Part shown: piece after piece, positions 6,427 to 12,640 of the stretch
Layout: each line of letters begins with the position of its first letter
Numbering within the stretch: position 1 is the stretch's first letter
Assembly: GCA_965369995.1 (NCBI GenBank)
Contig: CBDURO010000034.1
Location: forward strand, 1-15,873
Length of the DNA stretch: 15,873 nt
Reading direction: 5' to 3'
Origin: JAHJCW01 sp965369995
Lineage (GTDB): Bacteria; Fidelibacterota; Marinisomatia; Marinisomatales; JAHJCW01
Translations under genes and position numbers: made by a program
Notes under the pieces: generated by a model
What the model saw: the letters and a program-made list of their open reading frames with translations, nothing else
Told to the model about the DNA's origin: nothing
Databases searched by the model: none

Positions 6427-7113
6427 ATGAAGAAAATAGTAATATTAATGATAATTCTTTCCTTTTTGTTTATTGGTACTTTGCCAGCACAAATGATTGG
6501 GGATACTGGTATTACATTTGGTGTTAAAGGTGGTGTAAATATGGCAAAATTCACCGGAGATGGTGTAAAAGAAATAACAGAAGAAGGATATGACGAAAAA
6601 TACGTTACAGCATTTTCAGCAGGTGGATTTCTAACATTACCCTTAGGCAATACTCTCACTATAAGACCGGAAGTGCTTTACACACAAAATGGTGCAAAAT
6701 ATGAACATTCTAAAGGAGGAGCGGAAGCAAAATTGTCTATGAAAATGAACTGGTTAAATGTTCCCATTCTTGCAGTATTCAACTTAGGACCAGTTGGAAT
6801 ATTTGCAGGACCGTATTTTGATTTCTTCCTTAGTGGTAAATACAAAGTTGAAATGTCTTATGAAGAATTCTCCTTCGATGAAGAAGAAGATATTGAGAAG
6901 GATGAAGTCCAAGCATTGAATTATGGTATAATATTTGGCGCTGCGTATGGCGTTACTAACAATATTGATTTGGAATTGCGATATTCACAGGGCTTAAACA
7001 GCTTTGACAAAGAACCGGATGACTGGGATGTTACCTCTAATGGTGAATATGAAAAAGAGGATATAAAGCCAAGTATGATTCAACTATTAGTAAACTTCTA
7101 TTTAAAGAAATAG
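6427..7113 (+). CDS. Outer-membrane beta-barrel protein (PorT/OMP_b-brl_2-like)
   Basis: 228 residues. Residues 1-21 are a signal peptide ending in LPA-Q. The mature part opens with ITFGVKGGVNMAKFTGDG, typical of small 8-strand barrel proteins of the PF13568 kind common in Bacteroidota. It continues with alternating strand-like segments, such as LTIRPEVLYTQNGAKYE, WLNVPILAVFNLGPVGIFAGPYFD and LELRYSQGLNSF, separated by acidic loops (notably EEFSFDEEEDIEKDE at about 150-166). It ends MIQLLVNFYLKK. It should sit in the outer membrane; ligand and role are unknown. A Shine-Dalgarno (AAGGAG, 6415-6420) precedes the ATG. The 87-base gap upstream suggests its own promoter, and a strong terminator follows at 7131-7167. 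Confidence 0.9.
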   Translation: MKKIVILMIILSFLFIGTLPAQMIGDTGITFGVKGGVNMAKFTGDGVKEITEEGYDEKYVTAFSAGGFLTLPLGNTLTIRPEVLYTQNGAKYEHSKGGAEAKLSMKMNWLNVPILAVFNLGPVGIFAGPYFDFFLSGKYKVEMSYEEFSFDEEEDIEKDEVQALNYGIIFGAAYGVTNNIDLELRYSQGLNSFDKEPDDWDVTSNGEYEKEDIKPSMIQLLVNFYLKK

Positions 7114-7130
7114 TTCATTTACCTTTTTTA

Positions 7131-7167
7131 AAAAATGCCTCTTCTTTATTGAAGGAGGCATTTTTTT
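7131..7167 (+). terminator. Rho-independent terminator after the beta-barrel gene
   Basis: AAAAATGCCTC pairs with GGAGGCATTTTT, extended by TTC/GAA with a single bulged base, around a short TTTATT loop, followed by a run of seven T. It lies 18 bases after the beta-barrel stop. The A-run on the left could let it work weakly in the other direction. Confidence 0.9.
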
Positions 7168-7205
7168 ATAATAAATATTACCAAAGTAATAACTTATAAT
7201 ATTCG

Positions 7206-7643
7206 ATGAAGAATAAAGTATCACAAAGAAGCGTCGAACTGTTCAATTCCGGTTATTGTTGAGCAGAAAGTGTTCTACTTTCCGTGGCTGAAAGTAAAGG
7301 AATAAAATCTGATCTAATTCCTAAAATTGCTACCGGTTTCTGTGGTGGAATGTCGAATACTAATGGAGTTTGTGGAGCAATTTCAGGCGGTATACTTGCA
7401 ATAAATATGATTAGTGGTAGAAATCGTATTTCTGATCCCCGAGAGGAAAATAATTTAAAAGTGCAAAAATTAGTAGCATCATTTGATAAACAATTTTGCT
7501 CAACCCAATGCTACACATTAACCGGGTGCGATTTAAGAACCGATGAAGGACAAGAAAAATATAATATAAATAAGTGTTATGAATTGTGTGATAAGTTTGT
7601 ATTTAAGGCTACAGAATTAACTTTAGATTTAATCGGGGATTAA
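7206..7643 (+). CDS. C-GCAxxG-C-C family selenoprotein (UGA at 7260-7262 read as selenocysteine, Sec19)
   Basis: A conventional reading sees only the open part from GTG 7284. The frame continues upstream through TGA 7260-7262 to ATG 7206, where an in-frame TAA (7197-7199) closes it. The upstream 18 codons give MKNKVSQRSVELFNSGYC, then UGA, then AESVLLSVAESKG. The ELFNSGY-C-C-AESVL pattern is the family's N-terminal signature, so UGA sits where the family has cysteine. Downstream are FCGGMSNTNGVCGAISGGIL (the core Cys-Gly-Ala...Gly motif) and later cysteines in CSTQCYTLTGCDLRTDEG and KCYELCDKF. Total 145 residues. The family is a putative redox protein of undetermined activity, and NCBI names include '(seleno)protein' for it. 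A SECIS-like hairpin follows the UGA. No clear Shine-Dalgarno is seen. The alternative is a nonsense-broken gene, but perfect family fit on both sides argues against decay. Confidence 0.85.
7276..7296 (+). promoter_or_regulatory. Candidate bacterial SECIS hairpin
   Basis: TACTTTC (7276-7282) pairs perfectly with GAAAGTA (7290-7296) around the 7-base loop CGTGGCT. The loop begins 20 bases after the UGA and has G at its second position. Both features meet the usual description of bacterial SECIS elements (loop 16-37 bases from UGA, a G in the first two loop positions). A competing stem, GAAAGT (7266-7271) with ACTTTC (7277-7282), is also possible and would be closer to the UGA. Confidence 0.65.
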
Positions 7644-7656
7644 TATTAAATAATTT

Positions 7657-8457
7657 CTACTTCTTCCCTACCACCGTTATACTAAATATTCCAATTCCAC
7701 TTTTATTGTAAATTGATAACTGCTCTTCTGTTAAATATTTAATTAAAATTTCATCCGGAATTGTAATAGTTTTTGTCTGTTTTATCTCAACATTTTTAAA
7801 ACCGGTATCATGAATAATTCCAATGTAATCATCCTGTTGCAATGCACCAGTAACACATCCTGCATACATTTCTGCAGATTTTTTTAGTCCTTCCGGTAGA
7901 TTTCCAACTAATACAATATCGGACACACAGAAATGTCCATCTTTTTTCAAAATTCGATGAATTTCAGAAAATGCTTTTTCTTTATTAGGTACAAGATTTA
8001 AGACACAATTACTAATTACAACATCAGTTGAATCTTTATCAACTGGTAAATCTTCAATTTCTCCTAAACGAAAATCTACATTTGTGTATCCAAGTTTCTT
8101 TTTATTTTGATTGGCTAGCTCAATCATTTCTTCAGTCATATCGATGCCTATAACTTTTCCCCCATCACTTACTATTGATCGTGCTACAAATACATCGTTA
8201 CCGGCTCCAGCACCCAAATCAACCACAATATTACCTTTTTTAAGATCTGCAAATTCTGTTGGCAAACCACATCCTAACCCAAGGTCAGCTTCTTTCGAAT
8301 AACCATCCAATTTGCTATAATCGTCAGAAAATATTGTGTAATCAATAATCTTTTTCGAATCACCGCAACAACCACATCCCTTTTCTTTATTAGATTCCTT
8401 AGCTATTGTACCATATTTTTCTTTAACGATTTCTTTAATATTTTTACTATTTTCCAT
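7657..8457 (-). CDS. arsM: Arsenite S-adenosylmethionine methyltransferase
   Basis: 266 residues, the usual ArsM length. It has an N-terminal cysteine cluster GCGCCGDS (C28, C30, C31), LGLGCGLPTEFA with C63, the SAM-binding motif I VVDLGAGAGNDVF (78-90), the acidic end of strand 2 in GIDMTEEMI, SNCVLNLV (149-156) and YAGCVTGALQ with C201. C63 and C201 match conserved arsenic-binding cysteines of ArsM, with the N-terminal cluster as the likely third site. The enzyme methylates As(III) to mono- and dimethylarsenicals in the cytoplasm, with SAM and thiols. It lies 17 bases downstream of arsR and is probably co-transcribed and de-repressed by arsenite. It converges on the selenoprotein gene with only 13 bases between stop codons and no terminator visible. 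Confidence 0.95.
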   Translation of the reverse strand: MENSKNIKEIVKEKYGTIAKESNKEKGCGCCGDSKKIIDYTIFSDDYSKLDGYSKEADLGLGCGLPTEFADLKKGNIVVDLGAGAGNDVFVARSIVSDGGKVIGIDMTEEMIELANQNKKKLGYTNVDFRLGEIEDLPVDKDSTDVVISNCVLNLVPNKEKAFSEIHRILKKDGHFCVSDIVLVGNLPEGLKKSAEMYAGCVTGALQQDDYIGIIHDTGFKNVEIKQTKTITIPDEILIKYLTEEQLSIYNKSGIGIFSITVVGKK

Positions 8458-8474
8458 TTTTATTTCTTAATTAA

Positions 8475-8792
8475 TTAACAATTACAAACTTTTGAAAATA
8501 ATGCTTTCAACTGCTTATATATTTTTTCCATTTTATCTGTATTTACACAGTAACATATTGAGGGAGCTTCTACCTCACCTTTTATCAATCCTGCTTCTTT
8601 TAAAGCTTTTAGATGTTGCGACACGGTTGATTGTGACAATGGTAATTCTTTCACAATATCTCCACAAAAACATGTGTCTTTTGTTGCTAAATGTTGCAAT
8701 ATTTGTATCCGCGCCGGATGGGCGATTGCTTTTGCGAATTGCGCAAGTTCGTTTAATTCGCTATTAAATTCATTTGCTTTTGAAAATGCCAT
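8475..8792 (-). CDS. arsR: ArsR family metalloregulator
   Basis: 105 residues, a full-length ArsR/SmtB winged-helix repressor. The N-terminal LAQFAKAIAHPARIQILQHL leads into KDTCFCGDIVKELPLSQSTV, then SQHLKALKEAGLIKGEVE, the recognition helix and wing. Cysteines in TCFCGD and in SICYC, and at the C-terminus (KVCNC), are candidates for As(III) binding; the TCFCGD arrangement is at the place where E. coli ArsR has ELCVCD. Without metal it would bind its operator as a dimer and release it on arsenite. An exact inverted repeat at 8803-8825 just upstream, overlapping the promoter, is the likely operator, giving autorepression of arsR-arsM. A short Shine-Dalgarno (AGGA) precedes the ATG. Confidence 0.95.
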   Translation of the reverse strand: MAFSKANEFNSELNELAQFAKAIAHPARIQILQHLATKDTCFCGDIVKELPLSQSTVSQHLKALKEAGLIKGEVEAPSICYCVNTDKMEKIYKQLKALFSKVCNC

Positions 8793-8802
8793 TATTTATC
8801 CT

Positions 8803-8825
8803 ATCGTATATCGTAAATATACGAT
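8803..8825. promoter_or_regulatory. ArsR operator: perfect inverted repeat
   Basis: ATCGTATAT (8803-8811), spacer CGTAA, ATATACGAT (8817-8825): a perfect 9-5-9 inverted repeat, 10 bases upstream of the arsR start codon. It covers the proposed -10 box, so a bound repressor would block RNA polymerase. Assignment to ArsR rests on position and symmetry. Confidence 0.8.
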
Positions 8826-8843
8826 TATCATTTACTAAGTCAA
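8816..8843 (-). promoter_or_regulatory. arsR-arsM promoter, sigma70-like
   Basis: On the minus strand TTGACT (8843-8838) and TATATT (8821-8816) are separated by 16 bases, near-consensus -35 and -10 boxes. The -10 box lies wholly inside the inverted repeat described as the operator. Confidence 0.65.
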
Positions 8844-8875
8844 ATGATTTTTTAGCATGATATCTAAAAGGATAA

Positions 8876-10003
8876 TTATACTTTAATAAATATCTTATTT
8901 TTATACAAAACCAATGCGACTATATATAGAATTAATATAAATATTATTGCAAACAAGAATGATCCGAGATAATTACCAAATAAAGATTGAAAGAAATTTG
9001 TATATATAAAACTTTGTAAGGAAACAGTTCCATCATTAGTGATAATCTTAATGATGTATAGAAATTTTGCGATAAATATCGATAAAACAAACATTGCAAT
9101 AGCGTTTATACCAAAAACAACAAATGGTTGCGCTATTCTCTTGTATCCTTTAACGTCAATTATAAAATAGCATATAGCTAATACAATCAATGCCAATCCT
9201 GCCATTAATACCGAGTAGGAACTTGTCCATAAGCTTTTATTAATTGGCAACCACAAACTCCAAACATATCCAATCGCTACTGCAATTGCGCCACACAACA
9301 GCATCATTTTCACTTTCGCTATATCGGATCTATCCGATTTGAGTAAATGCCCGGTTAGCGCTCCAAACAAGGTTGTCGCAACAGCGGGCAAAGTGCTAAA
9401 AAGCCCCTCAGGATCCCAAGTTTTAGACTGACTCCACATATGTCCACTTAATACAAAGCGATCAATATAGGCAGCGAAATTTTCATTCTTAATATAACTA
9501 CCGGTGCCAACATCGGGAACCAGAAATAATGCCATAAATGCCCAATAAACCAAAAGTAATACTGTAGCCCATATAAACTGAACTCGTTTGTTTGTATTTA
9601 TAAAGATTATTGACGCGAAGAAATAACACAGTGCAATCCGCTGCAAAACCCCCATTATTCGGATTGATGACAAGTGAAAAAATGGAAATGTATTTAAAAA
9701 TAATCCGATTCCAAAAATCATAAATGTTCTGAAAATTATTTTTTTATATAATAATGTTTTCGATTCTGCTATATCTGCTCTCTTTGATAAAGCAAATGTG
9801 ATGGATACTCCAACGATAAATAAGAAGAACGGAAAAATCGTATCGGTGTATGTCCAACCATGCCATTCTGCATGTTTGAAAGGAGTGTAAATATATTTCC
9901 AACTACCCGGATTATTGACTAATATCATTCCAGCAATTGTGAGACCACGGAAAAAATCTAATGAGATTAAACGATTTTGCTTTCCATGGGAACTATTGGT
10001 CAT
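8876..10003 (-). CDS. NagX/HGSNAT-like membrane acyltransferase (DUF5009/COG4299)
   Basis: 375 residues with about ten hydrophobic segments. The N-terminal signature LISLDFFRGLTIAGMILVNN (12-31) and KHAEWHGWTYTDTIFPFFLF (43-62) followed by IVGVSITFALSKR are diagnostic of the COG4299 group, whose best-known relative is heparan-alpha-glucosaminide N-acetyltransferase (HGSNAT). That enzyme carries acetyl from acetyl-CoA across a membrane; H44 here is the best match to its active-site histidine, with H48 as alternative. Bacterial members are often annotated NagX and linked to sugar use, but the substrate is unknown. It sits in the inner membrane. It starts 38 bases after the TonB-dependent receptor stop with no terminator between, so it is probably the second gene of the TPP-controlled transcript. 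The arsR promoter lies beyond its 3' end. Confidence 0.88.
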   Translation of the reverse strand: MTNSSHGKQNRLISLDFFRGLTIAGMILVNNPGSWKYIYTPFKHAEWHGWTYTDTIFPFFLFIVGVSITFALSKRADIAESKTLLYKKIIFRTFMIFGIGLFLNTFPFFHLSSIRIMGVLQRIALCYFFASIIFINTNKRVQFIWATVLLLVYWAFMALFLVPDVGTGSYIKNENFAAYIDRFVLSGHMWSQSKTWDPEGLFSTLPAVATTLFGALTGHLLKSDRSDIAKVKMMLLCGAIAVAIGYVWSLWLPINKSLWTSSYSVLMAGLALIVLAICYFIIDVKGYKRIAQPFVVFGINAIAMFVLSIFIAKFLYIIKIITNDGTVSLQSFIYTNFFQSLFGNYLGSFLFAIIFILILYIVALVLYKNKIFIKV

Positions 10004-10041
10004 GACACTAAATTAGTAACAATAAGTTTCTATTAAAATCC

Positions 10042-12408
10042 TTATAATTGAATATCAACCGATAAGCTAATATTACGTGTAGCACCGGGCCAATAATAAC
10101 CATCATAATAATCATAACCATAAGTTGCATATAATGTGTCAAACAGGTTATTTACTCTCGCGGTAACACGTATTTGATCAATTTGCAACCAACTGCTTAG
10201 GTTAAAAATCAGATAGGGATCAATAGCTAAATTTTCTGTATTAACATAATCAATATATTGTTTCCCTACATATTTTCCATATAGCATTAAACCAAATAGA
10301 TTTTTAGGTGAATAATCAATTGTAACATTTGCTAATTTATCAGGGACATTTGTTAATACCTTTCCAACAAAATCACCGTCTTTAAAACGATTAAAACTCC
10401 ATGAACCATTAAATCTGATTGCTAATGAATTATTGATTTCCCAACCGCCTTCAATTTCAACTCCTTCATGTCTAGTTTTATCGGCTGATTCCACATCAAA
10501 TTCACCTTCAGCAAAATCGTAAATATCTGATAATATTTCATTAAGATAATCAATTCGATACAAATTGATTTTCAGATATTTATTTCTATAGAGCAGATTG
10601 ATTCCTGCTTCCTCATCAATAATCTTTTCTGAAGCAGTTTCTTTAGGTTCTGCCGATACATCATCAGCTTCAATTATTTGATCATCTGATGGTTCTTTTT
10701 CAGCTGTACCGTAATTTCCGAAAACCGAAATATTATCAGAAATATCATAACTGAAACCAAATCTAGGATTTAAAAATGACCAATTTGCCTTTAAATTATG
10801 TCCTTGGGCATGACCTATTGCTTTTTGATCTAATGACCAATCATGTTTCTGCATTTGTAAATCACCTATTATATGCAATCCAACTGGTAGCGAATAAACA
10901 ACATGACCAAATGCCGTGAATGAATTTTTATTACCGAGATATTCATAATATCTATATTTTTCAGGTAATTTTGCACGAAGTACGGGATCATAAACATTTA
11001 ACACTTCACCAAAATGTTTCCCTGTGTATATACGCGATTCAAAACCAATATCAGTTCTTAAATTATTATAATTGATAGTTATTGTTGGAACAACACCGTA
11101 ATATTTATTTTGAATCCATTTTCTCCTTAGAAAATCAGTTTCCATAGCTAATTCTTGCTCATCGGTCAGCTCATTCCTAATATCTAAATTATATGAGTAA
11201 TAATCTTTGCCGAATTTTTCCACTTCATAAAACCCCGAACCCATCACTAAATAAGCTACATTTCGAAATGTAATATGTGGACTAAAATTGTAACGAGTAT
11301 TCAACGAATATATTTGTTGTAAAAAGTCATCAATAAAAGGTACTGTCCAATCCATTTTACCTTTACGCAGATTACGATCAGATAACATATCTTTACTTAT
11401 TCCATCCCACTGTAGTTGACTTATTTCTTTTCCTAACAACGCTCTAAATCGATTAGTCATATTTTTTGAACGATGTTCTACACCCAAGCTAAACGCTGTT
11501 TGGTTAGATTTTGAATAATCTCTGTATCCGTTTGATTTTATAGATGACAAGCGTGACGTTAAACTCCATCGTTTTCCAAATCTGTCACCGGAGGAATATT
11601 GAATACGTCCCTTATATGTACCAAACGATCCCATCAGTCCACCTACAGTTAGTTTTTCATAAGGACTTGCAATCTTAGTTTGAATATTAATTGAGCCACC
11701 AAAAGCAGCTGCTCCGTATAAACTATTACCTATTCCCCTTTGTATTTCAACATCGGACGCATCGCTTAAAATATCACCATGATCAACCCAATAAACTTGG
11801 TGACTTTCATTATCGTTTAGCGGAACATTGTCAAGCATTACCGCTATCCGACTTTGGTCAAACCCTCGTATGGAAACATAAGAATATCCTGTTCCATTAC
11901 CGGATTCACTATAAGCATGAATACCGGGTTCGGTACTCAATATCATCGGAACATCCTCAACAGAATAATGCGCTGCCACTTCCCTGGCAGATAAGTTCGA
12001 ATGTGCCACCGGTGTAACACCCGGTATAATTCTTGTAACCGCAACTTCCACAGGAATACCTTTTAAAGCTTTCGGAATAAGATATATATCGAATGTTTCT
12101 GTAGTAAAATCAATAGTCTCCGATTCATAACCAATCATTATGATTCTTATTTTTGATTGATCAATTACGTTAATACTGAATCCACCAAATTCATCGGTAG
12201 TTGTACCGATATTACCGATAATAATATTAGCACCATTTATCGGTTTATTGGTCACGCTATCATAAATGTGACCGTTAATTACAAAAGATTCACAAAATAC
12301 TACTGTGGAAAATAAACCTATAAAAGTCAGAATTATGATTATATGTTTTTTTCCTAATAAGAATGCCCGAGATATTCGGGACAGACGAGATTTCACTTTG
12401 TTCAACAT
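10042..12408 (-). CDS. TonB-dependent outer-membrane receptor, predicted thiamin or thiamin-precursor importer
   Basis: 788 residues. An N-terminal signal with an unusually long basic stretch (KVKSRLSRISRAFLLGKKH, 4-22) leads into a hydrophobic core. A CarboxypepD_reg-like domain follows (about 42-110: VINGHIYDSVTNKPINGANI, TTTDEFGGFSI). The plug domain (about 120-245) includes VEDVPMILSTEPGIHA, VSIRGFDQSRIAVMLDNVPL and IQRGIGNSLYGAAAFGGSIN. The beta-barrel ends VNNLFDTLYATYGYDYYDG ... RNISLSVDIQL, with the usual NLF-D-x-x-Y motif. Such receptors import scarce nutrients using TonB energy. A TPP riboswitch lies directly upstream, so thiamin, a thiamin phosphate or a pyrimidine/thiazole precursor is the likely substrate; this is inferred from regulation, not from the barrel. 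The start is fixed by GGGAGG six bases before the ATG. Confidence 0.95.
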   Translation of the reverse strand: MLNKVKSRLSRISRAFLLGKKHIIIILTFIGLFSTVVFCESFVINGHIYDSVTNKPINGANIIIGNIGTTTDEFGGFSINVIDQSKIRIIMIGYESETIDFTTETFDIYLIPKALKGIPVEVAVTRIIPGVTPVAHSNLSAREVAAHYSVEDVPMILSTEPGIHAYSESGNGTGYSYVSIRGFDQSRIAVMLDNVPLNDNESHQVYWVDHGDILSDASDVEIQRGIGNSLYGAAAFGGSINIQTKIASPYEKLTVGGLMGSFGTYKGRIQYSSGDRFGKRWSLTSRLSSIKSNGYRDYSKSNQTAFSLGVEHRSKNMTNRFRALLGKEISQLQWDGISKDMLSDRNLRKGKMDWTVPFIDDFLQQIYSLNTRYNFSPHITFRNVAYLVMGSGFYEVEKFGKDYYSYNLDIRNELTDEQELAMETDFLRRKWIQNKYYGVVPTITINYNNLRTDIGFESRIYTGKHFGEVLNVYDPVLRAKLPEKYRYYEYLGNKNSFTAFGHVVYSLPVGLHIIGDLQMQKHDWSLDQKAIGHAQGHNLKANWSFLNPRFGFSYDISDNISVFGNYGTAEKEPSDDQIIEADDVSAEPKETASEKIIDEEAGINLLYRNKYLKINLYRIDYLNEILSDIYDFAEGEFDVESADKTRHEGVEIEGGWEINNSLAIRFNGSWSFNRFKDGDFVGKVLTNVPDKLANVTIDYSPKNLFGLMLYGKYVGKQYIDYVNTENLAIDPYLIFNLSSWLQIDQIRVTARVNNLFDTLYATYGYDYYDGYYWPGATRNISLSVDIQL

Positions 12409-12413
12409 TTTTG

Positions 12414-12493
12414 CCTCCCTTCGCTGGTATTATCCATATCAGGTTCTAAGGGTATTTTCTCAGCCGTATTGACTTAATTCAAAACAGCACCCC
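12414..12493 (-). ncRNA. TPP riboswitch (THI element)
   Basis: Reading the minus strand from 12493: GGGGTGCTG, a weak AT-rich arm, then CTGAGA (12463-12458), AATACCC, GAACCTGAT (12446-12438), GGATAAT (12435-12429), CCAGCG (12427-12422) and AGGGAGG. These match the conserved THI-box blocks in order and spacing, including GGGGT pairing with ATACCC for P2. The final GGGAGG is also the Shine-Dalgarno of the TonB-dependent receptor, six bases before its ATG, so control is most likely at translation initiation: TPP binding would hide the ribosome site. The optional arm between P2 and CTGAGA is poorly paired (TTGA with TCAA). A conventional P1 outer stem is not obvious. Confidence 0.95.
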
Positions 12494-12516
12494 AATTGCG
12501 TATAGAAATTACAAAA

Positions 12517-12544
12517 GAATAAACCCGCATCAGCAGGTTTATTC
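12517..12544. terminator. Terminator-like hairpin between divergent genes
   Basis: GAATAAACC (12517-12525) pairs perfectly with GGTTTATTC (12536-12544), with GC/GC continuing inside after one mismatch and an ATCA loop. T-rich runs follow on either strand (TATTATTTATTT on plus, TTTTG on minus), so it could act both ways. No gene reads into it from upstream on either strand, which makes a simple end-of-gene role unlikely. Confidence 0.55.
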
Positions 12545-12578
12545 TATTATTTATTTAATACTACTTATCCAATCGTTT

Positions 12579-12584
12579 TATAAT
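12579..12584 (+). promoter_or_regulatory. Possible -10 box for the OPT transporter gene
   Basis: A TATAAT hexamer 56 bases before the OPT start codon, with a second similar GATAAT at 12589-12594. No convincing -35 box is seen at the proper distance, so this is weak support only. Confidence 0.25.
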
Positions 12585-12640
12585 TGCTGATAATGTTATT
12601 TTTTCTCTATTTTTAACGATAATTAATTAAATGAAAACCA

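Noticed and set aside
7260..7262. UGA as a nonsense mutation or as a general reassigned codon
   Set aside because: The protein fits its family on both sides of the codon with no other disruption, which argues against decay. Two other genes here use TGA as stop and none has further in-frame TGA codons, which argues against a changed code.
8826..8852. TCATTT...AAATGA hairpin followed by six T, a possible plus-strand terminator
   Set aside because: No plus-strand gene reads into it, the stem is only 6 base pairs of mostly A-T, and it overlaps the -35 box of the arsR promoter; it is probably chance.
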